From Entomortierella parvispora (Eukaryota > Mortierellomycota > Mortierellomycetes > Mortierellales > Mortierellaceae): a stretch of 64,000 bases of DNA. The position numbers and the translations under genes were made by a program. The stretch covers positions 1,719,001 through 1,783,000 of the forward strand of contig OY752152.1 in the NCBI GenBank assembly GCA_963573315.1, given 5' to 3'. Under the pieces are notes generated by a model that saw only the letters and a list, made by a program, of their open reading frames with translations, was not told the origin of the DNA and ran no database searches. Within the stretch, counting starts at the first letter, position 1. Every line of letters begins with the position of its first letter. Positions 32,467 to 45,297 of the stretch are shown piece by piece.

Positions 32467-35400
32467 TGCGGCGGAAACCAAGAATCAAAAATAAATTATA
32501 TAAGAAAAGGGTATCGTTTCTCGGTAGCGGGGGAGAGAGAGAGAAAGAGTGGTAGTAACAGGGGACACAGGAACAGGGTATCGCAGAGACGGTTCCCTGA
32601 GGGAAGGGGTATGTTGTGGGACAGAAGGGGGGGACAAGGGATGGATGAATGCCAATGAACGAATGAATGAATGAACCAATGTAGTGTCACGGTCGAAACT
32701 GTGGAGAAAAGAATAGCCCGGGAAAAACGGAGCCGGGGGACTGAGACTCCACTGGAGGGACGCGCTTGGAGGAGTGGGTGAGAGAGCGTGTGTCTGGCAG
32801 CAGGTCTGCTGTTCGCGGAGGGGCAGAGTAGGAAGAAAGGAGAAAAGTAGAGAGGAGAGGAGAGGAGAGGAGAGGAGACAAACAAGTGCAATGAAGGGAG
32901 GGAATGAAGGGAATGAAGAGAATGAATGAGCAGACAGGCTGAGAAGGAAGGGAAAAAATAGGCGATCAGACAATCATTGCCCGCGGCTGTCCTCAAAGGT
33001 GCTCTCCTTTTTATCCCTCTCGTGCATCCACAGAGAATGGCGCACGAGGGACCATCGTCAAGAATAAATTCAATGTGGACATGTAGTCCCCTTGCCCACC
33101 TGTCCACTGTGCTGGCACATGAAAAAGCCTGCTCTCAGACTTTGTTTTCTTTGTGGATGTGGATATGGATGTGGAGGGAGGGTGGAGGAAGCAATTGCTC
33201 TCAGGGCGTGTTGTTCCTTGACGAGTGAAGTTAAGAAGTACGACTTGTCGTCCCGAGGGCCGTTGGTCAGTGCAGCTGTTGTCGCTGTTGTTGTCGCAGC
33301 ACATAGCCCTCCCATCCTCATTCACGTCCTCGATCTCTCTCCCTTCTACTTGAGAACTGAGCCAATGTGCCCCTGCAAGAAGAAAGATGAGAAATGGCTT
33401 ACTCAACTCGCTCCGCTTGCTATCCGTGGCTGGCAGGACAATCGTCGTCCGTTGTGTGTTGTCCCTCATGACAACGACATTGAATGCAAGAATGTGCCCT
33501 GGTTGCACAATGGGCAAATTACACGGGCTTTCCTCCAACAGCGTCGTCTCTTTCAACATGTTTGCTGAAGGAAGCCAGCCCGCCCCCGCGCAACTGCAAA
33601 GTTGATATCTTTGTTTGACCCGACCTTCTGTGTGATTAGGCAGTGCCCAGCCCACTTTTGCTCCCAAGCTACACTCTTGACCGAGCACACCTCGGTCCTT
33701 CATGTGCAACGACTTTTCCAAGGCCGGTAATCTTCCTCCAAGGAAGACGCTGTCAATGGTTATTGGACAAATCCTTCATGACCTGATTATCCCAACTGGT
33801 TTATAGCGCGGTAGCTGAAGGCGTCATACCGATGGTCCGCATTCACCACTGGCGCTGCCAATGATATGACAACCCGTCCCTCCATTGCTAATGGCGTTAG
33901 ATCTGCGCAAGACCATCCAGGGGTCAGCTTCAGCAGTTTGTGGAGGGAATGAAACCTTGACATGTGGAGGCGGGATACTCCATCTCTGAGCTTGCCCCCA
34001 AAATGGCGCCTTGCATGCTTCATCCCACATGGAAAACATAGAAAGCTGGGGCGGTGAAAATGGGATTGGGACTCTTGAGTGGAGAAGAAGATAAGAGGAT
34101 GCAAGAGAGCACCTTCTACTGCAGAAAGGGTACGTGCCTCTCCTTGTCAAACACACATGCTCAGGCACAGCATGGGTAGACCACAGTGGTCTACTGTACG
34201 ATGAGAGCAGGTACGGTCCTCGTTTCCCATGGCATGGTTCTTTCAAATCACGGGAATGTTGTTTTTGAGATCGCTTCGCAGACGCGGATCGAGCGTTCCA
34301 TAGATTAATTCTGGCATGCAATTGGAGAACATGGCTGAGGCTGCTCTCATCCATCCAGGTGCAGTCGCATAGGTAAGGTTATGTCAAGAACAGTGTCCCG
34401 TCTTTGGAAAAGCCACATCTGTTCTCAGGACAGATTGACTTGTTCCTAGCATCAGCAGCATCTCTATCTGCACTGGGCAGATTAAAAAAAAAATAAACGC
34501 GCCACTCACCATCTGCCGTCATTCGTTGCTCAACGGACTATCGACGTTCCTCAACCCGTGCAAACAAAGTCACCCATTGTCTCTCCGGTTGTCCAGATCA
34601 CTGCGCGGCATCCACTTCTAATCTTCTGGATCTTGGTTTGTACCGCGAACCAGCAAACTCGGGCTGCCCTTCTGTTTGGAGGAGGCGATCAATTCACTTC
34701 ACCTTCACCACGAGAGGCAAAGTCTGGGTTTGATCTGCAACCACGATCCGAAGACTGAACTTCGGCTATCAGCCCACACAACCGCGCATACGGTCCCTCG
34801 GATGACAGCTGCTCAAGCTGACCGCAACACCTGTCTCATTTGACTCGAGCGTGTGCCTCTATTCTGTCAATGAGGATTGGTGCCAGGGGCAATTCCACTG
34901 AAAGCATCGCAACAGGTAGCTCTAGGCTCCTGCAAGTCCGAGGGCACTGGCCAGGGGTGGGTGTTAGGGTGCGTCTTGGTGCTACAACGACATCAGCAAA
35001 TCTCGCAGCCAATACCAATACCTTTCTCCTGGTTTCCTGTAGGCAACGGCGGTCACACGTCCAAAGTCACTGCAATAGAACAGTCTTCATTGTCGCCCAG
35101 AGCCACCAAGAGGAAGAGTCCAAGGACACGCAAGTGCCAGCCCAACAGGGTCCAGGTGGACATTCGCTGTTGTTGGGTTAATTAGAGTCCAGCAATCTGG
35201 AAACAGGTTCTGCGAGCAAAAAGCACAAGCAGCCCAAATTTGGACGAGAATGGTGGTCCGATCGCTCTCGGTCCTTTTCGTCACCCAACCTTGCCTGTTC
35301 CCCCCCTGGGCCAATTGCGCGTCCTTTTTTCTGTTTTTTTTCATGTCCGGGAAAACAATCTCGAGATGAAGAGGCAGGGGAGGCTTGGGCTTTACGACTG

Positions 35401-35571
35401 GACATGTCCACCTTACCCGTTAAGAAGGTAACTGATGTAGCCCCTGGATTGCCTTCTTTCTTTTGTTTCTTCTTTTTTATCTTTCTGTAGCTTTTCCCCC
35501 TTTCCACTTTCCTGTCCATCAAAAACCCCTTTGTCCGTTATTCATCCCCCGTCTCCCTGCATCACTTTGGC
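32467..35571. other. 3.1 kb divergent intergenic region between lipase and ABCC copy 2
   Basis: This large gap holds both promoters. The lipase side is GA/GGAGA-rich (for example GGAGA units at 32853-32877). The middle (33.0-34.4 kb) has open frames up to 236 codons on the minus strand, but with no recognisable domain, no splice support and composition unlike neighbouring genes. I see no RNA gene or transposon. Confidence 0.6.
32853..32877. repeat. (GGAGA)n tract
   Basis: Five tandem GGAGA/GAGGA units in the lipase promoter, within a wider purine-rich region. Confidence 0.85.
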
Positions 35572-38500
35572 ATGAGTGATTCCTATTGTCGAGACTCCGA
35601 AGGATGGGTGAGTTCCTTGTCACTCTCTCTCTCCCAGATTTCTTTGCCCTCCCCTCCAGCACCTCTCACTGGTGTCAAGTTCCGCGAGCTAACCGTATCT
35701 CTCTCTGCCCCTCCTTTTCATATCGTGCCCTTATTCTCAGGGTCCAACAAGCGGCAGTCGTCCTGATCTGACACTCTGCTTTGAGTGGACGTAAGTATCG
35801 ATATTCGATCGCCCCCTCTCGGTCAAGTCAAGACTTTTTCTGAGCATCCTCGTTTTATTGCTCGAAGCACAAAATGTTGGGGGTGTGTGTGCGACTGTGT
35901 GATGTGGGGTGGCGTGGCCATGTCAATGCTGCTCAACGAATAAAGAACGTACTACGTGGCCACTGGAGGGATTGTTAGTGCGGATGATGAGTTATCGTTC
36001 CTCACATCTGTTCCTGTTGTTGGATCCAAAAAAACGACCTTTGCTTGATAAAAGTCTAGTCTTCGGACTGACCTGACTTGAGAGCAAAACGAATCAAATT
36101 GGTTTCTATGTGTGAGGTTTCTATGTGTGAGGAGGGTGGCACAAAGTGAGAGCAGAGACAAACCGCCGCTCAAAAAACGTTATTTGTCCTTGTTTGACTG
36201 ACTGAAAGCGGGCTGTTTCTGTCTCCTTTTACCTCCGCCTCAGGGGTGGCGTGGTTGCGGTGTTCGGAGAATTGGCAATTGGGACGAATCGAAAGACTGC
36301 TGCGGCCGTGCTTTCCTCCAAGGAGAGAGAGACAAGCAAACACGCGCGCGTGGCACTCCTAGCGCTCCTGCTTCTCAATTGAAGATGTCCGGAAAGTGTG
36401 CCACAGTGATTTCTTTTCATCTATACTCATCTTTCAACGTCTCTCTTTCTCTCTTTCTCATCGCTCGTGCGCTGGCTGCACCGATGCTCATAGTATCCTC
36501 TTGGCACTCCCGGCGATCCTGGCCATCGTTGCCTTTTCCTTCCGAGCCTACTCGCTTGTATCTAATGGCACGCGCCACGGACTTGGAACAACCTGGATTC
36601 TTTATGTACCTTCTCAATTGCTGGCCCTTGGTGCCGTTGCAGCCCTTGTCACTCGCGCTGTTATTGTATCTCAACAAGACTCTGGCTACGCTGTCTCTTC
36701 CATGCTGGGCATGGGACTCATGATTGTTGCCTGGTTGTTTTCTATTGCTCTCAACCATCTCGAAAGCATCTATGAGATTCGTGCCTCGCCCTTTATTTTC
36801 AGCTACAGTGCCATCTCGGTGATCGCCTCCGCCATCACAATTCGAACCATGCACGATACTCTTCAGACAAGTCAAGACCAGTTCAAGTGCTTTGTCGCCT
36901 ACTTGGCCATCAATTGCGCCCATCTGGTCGTCGAGTCCTGGCCTCGTGGTCGCACGGTTGTTCAGAGAAAATGCAACGCAAGTGAATACGAGAAGGCCAA
37001 CATGTTCTCTCGTATCAGGTAATGTCTCATTTGTAGAATGAATAGTGTTATATGTCGTCAAAAGGCCAGCGACAACGTCTCTCACACTCTTACTTTAGTT
37101 TTTTCTTCATCCAACATACCGTCTCCCTCGGATACACACGTCCTCTTATTCAAGCTGACATTGATGGCTTGATGCCCAAGCAGCTCCAGGCCGCAAACAG
37201 TTACCAGCGACTCTCCACCCGCTGGAATGCCTCCAAGAAGAAACACCTTGCTAGAGGAAGCCAGCCATCACTCCTCCGTATCATCATGACATCGTTCAAC
37301 AGCCAATGGGCCTCTATTCTGGTGGTTCGTCTCCTCACATCCATCATGACCTACGTTTCTCCGCAACTCCTCAACAGTCTCTTGGCGTTCATTGAGTCCT
37401 ACTCTATCCCCGGTGAAGAGAACAAGCCAGTGACCCTCGGTATCATCCTAGCGTTCGGTCTGTTCTTCAGCTCGATTGTGGTCACGTTCTTTAACGCACA
37501 ACTGCAGGCTCAGACAGTCAATGTTGGTCTGGAGGTCCGAACCGCTCTAATGTCCATGGTCTACCGCAAGGCCCTCCGATTGTCCAACGCGGCCAAAAAT
37601 GAATCCTCAGCGGGTCAAATCACCAACCTGATGTCTGTGGATGCCGAACGTTGGAGTATGAGCGCTTCTTTTATTCCAATGGTCATCTCGGTCCCCTTTG
37701 AGATCGCTATCGCCACCTGGATGTTGTACTTGCAATTAGGATGGCCAATCTTTATTGGTCTCCTCGCTGTGTTCCTCATGTTGCCTCTTCACGCCAAACT
37801 GTCGGGTTATTTCCAGTTCTTCAGAGCCGCCAAGATGAAGGCCATGGACAGTCGTCTCAAACTCGTGAACGAGGTCCTTGCCGGTATGAAGATTGTCAAG
37901 CTCTACAATTGGGAAGACTCCTTCAAAGAAAAGGTGGCTGTGGTCCGTCGGGACGAACTCAAACTCCTCAAGAAATTCGGCACCGTCTTTTCGTTTGTGG
38001 CCCTGGTGTTCCTGTCGACGCCTTTGGTGATCACGTTGGTCTCGCTGGCCGTGTTTGCAACCCATGGTGGACCTAATTTCACCCCAGGTGATGTCAACCC
38101 TCAGACCATCTTTGTGAGTATCTCGCTCTTTGGTCTGCTCAGTCGACCCATCAGTTCCATGTCCAGTACCTTGTCCCAGATCACCAGTATCACCGTCGCC
38201 ACCAAGCGTATCCAAAAGTTCCTCCTCTCTGAGGAATTGGACGAAACCATGATTGTACGCGAGGAGGAGGATGGGCAGGACCAGTCCGCAACTGTCGTAG
38301 AGATCAAAGATGCCGTCTTTGCTTGGTGCCCTGAGCATGCCCCGATCGAAACCGAGAAACAAAAGCGCACACGAGAGAAAGAAGAGGCTAAGGCTCGAAA
38401 GGAACTCGAGGCCAAGGCCAAGAAGATGGGCAAGACTCTCCCCCCGCAAAAAGAGCCGTCCCCTGTCGATTACTCGCCCACACTGGTGGATATCAATCTA

Positions 38501-41344
38501 TCGGTTTCGCGAGGTCAGCTCGTTGCAGTTGTGGGTCGTGTTGGACAAGGCAAGACCTCGTTACTGAGTGCTTTGATTGGTGAGATGTACAAACGCCAGG
38601 GAACCGTTCGTATCAAGGGAAAGATTGCGTACGCCGCCCAACAAGGTAAAAAAAAACTGGATATGATTGCTTCTGAAGTGACACCTACCTTCCTGCTTGG
38701 TTTATCAACGCTTCTTCACTTCATTATTCGGTAGCCTGGATTGTGAACGCAACTTTGAGGGACAACATCACGTTCGGCCTCGAGTACAATCAAGAGAAAT
38801 ACGATGCCATTGTTGCCGCCTCCGGTCTTCTTCCCGATATTGCCATGCTTCCTGCTGGTGATGCAACCGAGATTGGTGAGCGCGGTATCAATTTGTCTGG
38901 CGGCCAGAAGCAACGTGTCTCGCTCGCTCGCGCTGCTTATCAAGACGCCGATGTTTACTTGCTGGATGACCCCCTGAGTGCCGTGGATGCCCACGTCGAT
39001 CAACACCTCTGGGAGAACTTGATTGGACCCAACGGGTTGTTGAAGGACAAGACTCGACTCCTCGTCACCCATGGTATCCACCACCTCGAGCACGTTTCTC
39101 AGATTGTGGTTGTCAAGGACGGAAAGATCTCTGAGAATGGCCACTATGACGAGCTGATGAAGGCTCAGGGAGCGTTCTATCAATTGATCGATGAGTACTC
39201 AGTCAACTCTCGCAAGAACCGCAAAAAGAAGGCATCTGCAGAGGGCGAAGAGGATGTTGATGATATTGAGGGTGAGGAAGAGGAAGATGAGAAGAGTGAT
39301 GCAGCCACCGAAAAGGGCGATCAAAAGGAAATAGCCAAGGATCTGGTCAAGGCAGCTCCCAAGAAGGATGACAAGGCAGCCGAGCTGATTGCCGCTGAAA
39401 GTATGGTCATGGGTCGTGTCTCCTGGGGCGTATACGATATCTACCTTCGAGCAGCGTAAGTACCAGTCAATCAGAAGAAGAAAGTACCTGGGATCCCCAT
39501 ATTAACCTTCCCCACTCTTTTGTTACGACTCTAGTACCTATCGCAACTCCATTCTTTGTGTCGTACTTTACTTGATGTCACAGGCCTGTCAGATTGGCAC
39601 GAACTTGTGGCTCGAGCACTGGACCAGCGTTTCGGTGACCCAGACCCGCTCACCCGCCATGTTCTTGGGTATCTACGCCGTGATCACGGTCATGTACATG
39701 ATCCTGTCGTTTTCTGTCACCTACGTCATCATGGTTTGGGCCGGTCTCCGAGCCACGGCCCGCCTTCATGATGACCTTTTGAACTCGATTCTCCGCCTGC
39801 CCATGTCGTTTTTTGATACCACGCCTTTGGGTCGCATCGTCAACCGTTTCTCTACAGACATCTTTGCCACGGACAATACCCTTCCTTGGAGTTTCATGGC
39901 CTTGCTCATGTACTCTGTCTCCGTCCTGGGAACCGTCATTGTGATTGCTTGTACCACCCCAATCTTCTTGGTCGTCGTCCCGCCTCTGGCGGTTGGCTTC
40001 AGTCTTGTCCAGTCTTACTACATCCGACCTTCCAGATCGTTGAAGCGAATTGATTCCACAAGTCGTTCCCCCGTTTACCAGCACTTTACTGAGACCTTGG
40101 TCGGTGTGTCGACCATCCGTGCCATGGGAGTCGATGAGCGTTTTATTCATGATAACGAAACAAAATCCTCCATCTCTGCCAATGCCTACTTCACCTATCA
40201 GATGGTCGCCCGTTGGTTGCAGATCCGTTTGGAGACTTTGGGAGCCATGATTGTCTTGGCGGCCGCTCTCTTTGCCGTCTTGGATCGTCGTTCATTGAGC
40301 CCCGGAATGATTGGTCTCAGTTTGTCCTATGCCATGACTGTGACTTCAGATATCTCGCAATTGATCCGTAACTTTTGCGATCTTCAGAACCAATTGGTCT
40401 CTGTCGAACGTGTGGACGAATATCTTAACAAGAACTCTGAGTCGCCTCAAGAAGTGGATGAGGATAGCAAGCTGCCCGAGAACTGGCCTCAGGAGGGACG
40501 TGTCGAGTTTAGAAATTACTCGACCCGTTACCGTCAAGGGTTGGACCTTGTTATCAAGAACATTAACTTTGAGGTCTTGCCCGCGGAGAAGGTCGGTATC
40601 GTCGGTAGAACCGGTGCTGGAAAGTCTTCACTGACGTTGGCCCTCTTCCGTATCGTCGAGGCTGCCAATTCTCACTGGGCCAAGGCCAGTCATAACGGAG
40701 CAGACGCAGACACTGTTTTGTCTGAGGAAGAGCAGAACGTTGATTTGGAAAAGGTGGAGGTGGAGGAAGACGGTGGATCGATCTGGATCGACGGGGTTGA
40801 TATCTCGACGGTAGGTTTGAGTCGCCTCCGCAGGAACTTGGCCATTATCCCTCAAGATCCCACCTTGTTTGCGGGTACTGTGAGGGAGAACTTGGATCCT
40901 TTTGATGAACTCGAGGATGCAGCCCTTTGGGAGGCCCTGGAGCGCGCTCATTTGAAGGAGCACATTTCTTCTCTTTCTGGAGGACTTTCTTTCAAGGTGT
41001 CCCAGAACGGAGACAACTTCTCGGTTGGTCAGCGGTCCCTGATCTGCCTTGCTCGCGCTCTTTTGAGAAAGACAAAAATCCTGGTTTTGGATGAGGCCAC
41101 GGCTGCCGTGGATGTCGAGACAGACGAATTGATCCAAAAGACTATCCGGAAGGAGTTCAAGGACCGAACCATCTTGACAATTGCTCATCGTATCAAGACC
41201 GTCATGGACTCTGACAAGATTCTGGTCTTGGAGAAGGGTCGCGTCGAAGAATTCGAGTCGCCTACCTCTCTACTCGAAAACAAGACCTCGTTGTTTTATA
41301 ACCTTGCCCAGCAGGCTGGCGAGATCAAAGACGAAGATGAGTAG
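35572..41344 (+). CDS. ABCC-subfamily (MRP/YCF1-type) ABC transporter, copy 2
   Basis: Model: join(35572..35607, 35741..35790, 36494..37018, 37099..38645, 38735..39455, 39535..41344), 1562 aa, all phases consistent. The domain order is as in copy 1. NBD1 has Walker A GRVGQGKT near 683, LSGGQ and LLDDP. NBD2 has GRTGAGKS near 1317, FSVGQ and LVLDEA. Between the halves is an acidic/basic linker ([10 protein letters not shown]), a likely regulatory region. NBD2 is nearly identical to copy 1, also at silent sites, while the membrane parts differ more. The first three introns disperse the N-terminal membrane domain; intron 2 is 703 bases and carries a 15-base tandem repeat. It shares introns 1, 2 and the one before membrane domain 2 with copy 3, and the NBD1 intron with copy 1. 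Expected role: vacuolar or plasma-membrane export of conjugates. Confidence 0.92.
36101..36130. repeat. 15-base tandem duplication in an intron
   Basis: The unit ggtttctatgtgtga occurs twice head to tail inside intron 2 (35791-36493) of ABCC copy 2. Confidence 0.9.
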
Positions 41345-42120
41345 TTGCAAGGACCACTCAGTCCATCGGGTGATCTAGGAGGGTTTGCAAGACCCCGATA
41401 ATTTTGATTTCGCAAAGTACGAGCGAGAGAGCATACCCAAGTCTACTATCTATCATATCATATCATATCATATCATAGCACACATACACAGCACGAAAAT
41501 TCATTCTTTTTTATTACCACAGTTATTGACTCTAGAGACGCATGCTATCATCAATTGGAAGGGCAAAGAGGGGCATTGGCTATAGTGTTTAGAAAAAAAC
41601 ACTCTGTAAATCCTATCCACGAATTCTCTGCGAATTCTTGCATCTGACCCGACTTGGTCGTGATCGAAATGGATCCAACACCTTGATCAGTATTTGGACC
41701 TTTTCTCCTTATCGATGAGAAAGCTACTCCTATGGCTGTACTGTACGCAGCAGATCGGTCTCTTCAACGAGTCCTTTCCATTTTTTTCAAGATATCAACC
41801 GGCCTAACGAAACCTAGCACGCAGATGAGCAGTTGGTAAGAGCAGTTGGTAAGAGATCATGGATGCATGTTGGCATGGTATTCTTTTCTTTTCTTACTGT
41901 TCTCTATAATCGAGGCTCTTGTCCAGGATATCCTTTACCAAGTGTCTTAAGATATTAACCCCTTTTGAAGTTTGCACGCACCACCAGAGTCCTTTGAGGA
42001 CAGGAAATTGGCCATGTTTGATTTGGTCAGATTGAGGCCAGCCTCCATCAGTAGACAAGTCTGATGGTGTACGTCTCAGAGTTGAAAACTCTGTCATATA
42101 TGTCCATCATTGCTGAGTAG
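41345..42120. other. 3' flank of ABCC copy 2 and non-coding sequence
   Basis: Contains a (TATCA)5 repeat at 41451-41475 just after the gene. A tandem copy of gagcagttggtaa lies at about 41826-41851. No coding signal was recognised. Confidence 0.5.
41451..41475. repeat. (TATCA)5 microsatellite
   Basis: Five units about 110 bases after the stop of ABCC copy 2. A degenerate relative (ctatcgcatcatatc) follows the pseudogene near 44255, supporting common origin of the two 3' flanks. Confidence 0.85.
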
Positions 42121-42128
42121 GACAGGAT

Positions 42129-42767
42129 ACCAAAGACCTTCCTTCGCAAACTTCGACGAAAAGCCTCCACTCGTATTTGGGCCATTCGACCCGCTCTAGA
42201 TGCTCTTTGTTTCTGACAAAGGACTTCTAATACGAAGACCTTGAAAGCTAAACAGTACTGTTAGATAGCCGCTTATCGAAACCGACATATCAACAGAGTC
42301 ATTACTTACTGGAGGGGAAGTCGACCACCAGCTCCGGTGCTGGTGCAACCAACTCCACCGGCTCCTCGATCACGTCATCTGGAGGCTCTACACCTCCGTG
42401 CCTATTCTTGATGTGGGCCTTCAGATTGTATGGGGTGATATATTGATTGCCACAACCAATGTGGGTACATACGAAGCGGTTCTATGGGCTTCAAGATCCG
42501 CCTCGCTGTCAAAGCGAGCCCTGCACCCCGAGATCCTGCACGGGAAGTCAGGTTGATGAAACTCGCGGACGTGGATATTGAGTGAGGAGAGGTTTTGAAA
42601 GTTGATGTGCATCCCACACGCCTTTCTGACGCCAAGGAGGGGAGCAGACGTGGTTGATCCAGCTCTATATCATCCTATTGAGGCGGCAGGCCAGAGACCA
42701 ACGACCTTTTTTTGGCAAACCTGGACGAAAAATCTCCATTCGTATTTGGATCATTCGACCCGTTCTG
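42129..42767. repeat. Diverged 70-base direct repeat flanking a zinc-finger remnant
   Basis: Copies at 42129-42197 and 42697-42767 align over about 70 bases with roughly 80% identity by eye, ending in cattcgacccg(c/t)tct. They flank the C2H2 remnant, so an ancestral segment was probably duplicated here. Confidence 0.7.
42319..42640 (-). pseudogene. C2H2 zinc-finger gene remnant with a frameshift
   Basis: One minus-strand frame gives LNIHVREFHQ, the end of a degenerate finger, then CRISGCRARFDSEADLEAH, a near-complete C2H2 unit. A different frame directly after gives CTHIGCGNQYITPYNLKAH followed by IKNRH, a complete C2H2 finger, and then an acidic proline-rich segment (EEPVELVAPAPELVVDFPS) up to a possible GTAAGT donor near 42310. 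The two fingers cannot be read in one frame without a frameshift, and the first finger lacks a Cys pair. It may be a decayed DNA-binding protein. A cryptic intron or sequencing slip between the fingers would rescue it. Confidence 0.45.
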
Positions 42768-42945
42768 GGTACCGCTTCCAAGGCCGTTCCCATTCTGGGG
42801 TCCGCGGCCTTTTCTTTTCAGCTTCGAGGTCATATTGGACCCCTCTTGTCAAGAAGAACCTATGGGTATGATAGTCAATAAAACTTGTATTAGATATCCA
42901 CAAGAATTAATAAACATGCCATTTTGCCATTTTTCATTACACTTA

Positions 42946-43377
42946 CTATTCTGTGGAGAGCGATGCCGGTACTATAATGCGATCTTTATCACCATAAACA
43001 AGAGCTTTCTTGTTTTGATCGAAGATGATTCGATCAAAAGACGAGGATATTATTGGGCCGTCCTCCCAGTCAAATGTCAAAGGGTCTCCGGTCCAGAAGC
43101 ATGTCAGAATTACTGTTTCCAGTAGGCCGACAATCAGCATCTTCTCTTTGGGTGTAAGGAACGCAGGTTCGCATAGGTTGTTTTGGAGTGAAGAGTGTCT
43201 ACTTACAGGCATAGCCCATATCACCGGATCTATGATGATCCTGGCTGGTTGATCGCGACTCGCCTTCTTGACGGCAAGTAGAGGACTACATGGTTCTATA
43301 TTTCGATCTACCGGGGTGAAGGGCGAAGTAGTCAAAGTCAGCTCTGAACAAGAATGAGAGAACATGTGTGGGAGCAA
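42946..43377 (-). pseudogene. Unidentified coding-like fragments, probably same decayed locus
   Basis: A minus-strand open frame of about 143 codons contains a plausible GTAAGT donor after a codon ATGCCT near 43209 and an acceptor-like CCCAAAG near 43157. The segments on both sides (PARIIIDPVIWAMP and KMLIVGLLETVIL) look protein-like but match no family I know. A stretch at about 43255-43290 resembles the sequence before the zinc-finger remnant at 42625-42650, consistent with internal duplication. Confidence 0.3.
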
Positions 43378-43628
43378 TGCTTACACTGGTAGCAAGGTGG
43401 TGCTCTAAAACTATGGCCTGCAACTATGGCCTTCAACTGTGGCCTTCATCAGCTATGGCATTCAGGGGCATTTGGCATCAAATGGAGAGCATGAAGGGCA
43501 TGGAAAGGGTCGCATGTTCAATCTGCCCACCGCTTTTATTTAAGGGTTTGCAATGGTGGCGCACTGATCAATTCTGTAACCTTTCTTGACCGAGGCAGAG
43601 GTCATCCCGAGATCAGCAAGGGGCACAG

Positions 43629-44122
43629 GTTGATCGATCGATCTGGATAAATGGTGTTGATATCTCCCCAAAGACTTCACTTTGTTTGCGGGAACTGAAA
43701 ACATGGATCCCTTTGATGGACTCGAGACATACGCTTGGGAGACAGGAGCGCGTAGATTTGAGCGTTCACACGTCTTCTCTTCTCGCGGGGCCTTCTTCAA
43801 GGTGTCCCAGAACGGAGAGAGCTTCACTGTTGTTCAACTGTCCCCGGTGTATCTTGATCGCGCTCTTTTGGGAAAGACAGTGATCCCGGTTATGGACGAG
43901 GTCACGGCTGCTGTTGGTGTGGAGACAGACGTGCTAGCTGATCGAAAAGACCATCCGAAAGGAGTTCAAGGACCGAACCAACGTGACAATTGTTCATCGT
44001 ACTGCATCAAGACTGTCAAGACCTCTGACATGATCTTGGTCTTGGACAACGGTCGCGTCAAAGAATTCGAATTGCCTACTTCTTTGCTCTTAAACAGTAA
44101 CTCGTTATTCAGTAACGACTAG
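43629..44122 (+). pseudogene. Decayed ABCC nucleotide-binding domain 2 fragment
   Basis: This aligns with the last part of NBD2 of ABCC copies 1-3: INGVDIS, then FAGTENMDPFD, FKVSQNGESF, MDEVTAAVGVETD, and ILVLDNGRVKEFELPTSLL near the end. About 60 bases are deleted between VDIS and the DPTLF region. The signature is ruined (VVQLS for VGQRS), and the stretch after VETD is read in a shifted frame before the match resumes at IKTVK. Walker A and both membrane domains are absent. It lies between copies 2 and 3 in the same orientation and is best explained as the tail of a lost tandem copy. Its 3' flank also resembles that of copy 2. Confidence 0.9.
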
Positions 44123-45297
44123 CAACTATAAATGACAAGGACTGTCCACAGTGTAGGTGCATGTCATTGCCAAGCCGCCGATCTTTTTTTTTGAAAGACA
44201 CGATAGTTTTGTTTTGCCAAGGGGCAAACGGGAGAACATTCCTTGGTCTACTATTCTATCGCATCATATCTACAGTGCACACACACACACACAAGACAAA
44301 AGACACTTTCTTTTTCCTTTCTGCTGGTTCAGGGGCAGTAATGGGCTTTCCCTGAAGTTGAACGTGCCAAGGGCAAGAGTGGAGTGATGTATGGACGCTG
44401 TCATTGGTAGGGAAGGCAAAGATGGACGAACATGAACGCCCGAAAGGGACATCAGCTCTCAAACAAGATGCATCGTAGTGTTGTTGTGCGTGTGTCCCTG
44501 TGCTCTGTTGGACGTGTGAGGAAGACTACCCTTTTTGGGGTTCTTGCTGGCCTGTGAAGTTGAAGGCATCACTTTTTGCCAGGTCAAATTGCTTGGCTTT
44601 GTCTACTGTTTCTCTCGGTTGTTCTGTCCGTCCAGCCCAGCAGGATGCCGCAGGCCTGCGGGCTGGAGATAAATAACAAAACCGGATTATTTTCCTCCTG
44701 CTGAGGGACAGAGCGAACGGTCTTGTTGTACAAACAGCGGTACATACAAAAGATCAAGGCACCCAACTCTAATGCGGCCCTTTTTTGGATATGAGCGAAC
44801 AAGATCATTGTTCCTTGGCATACCGGAAAAGACCCAGAGATGTCTGCCTCGCACCCCCAGTCGTTACGCCAGGGTAGCAGGCAACTGTTCACAGAAAAAC
44901 AGGGCCGAGGAAAAGAGAGTTTGAAAGAGCGCGAGGTTGCCTTGAGTACGATTCGCCTTGCGTAAGAATTGCCTTGCGTAGTTTGTTTTCTCTTGCAGTA
45001 CAACCACCATGTGCGTGCTGGCCCGCAGCACAGGCTTCAGAGACCGCAATTGCTCCTCTTTCGGCGAAAAACACGATCGACAGGCTGTGTTATAAAAGCA
45101 CCCCTCTGACCGACACTTGTTTTGTTCTTCTCGTTTTCAATCCCATCCTTTTGCTCCCTGTCTTCATCTCTTTAAACTGTGTGACCTTTCACCAAGAGAG
45201 TGTGTCCTCGGCAGTCACTCTACACTTCGTTCATTACAGGAGAAGCTTACAACAGAACACCCTCCTTCTTCACTTTCCCGAGTTCTATCATTCTGCC
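44123..45297. other. Non-coding flank and promoter of ABCC copy 3
   Basis: Contains a (CA)n run at about 44278-44292 after the pseudogene. No gene seen. The right end carries the TATA box of ABCC copy 3. Confidence 0.55.
45091..45098 (+). promoter_or_regulatory. TATA box of ABCC copy 3
   Basis: TATAAAAG lies 200 bases upstream of the start at 45298, followed by a CT-rich leader. This is the best core promoter element in the window. Confidence 0.6.

Noticed and set aside
33011-33721. 236-codon open frame on the minus strand
   Set aside because: No domain, no plausible promoter or splice structure, and composition unlike real genes here.
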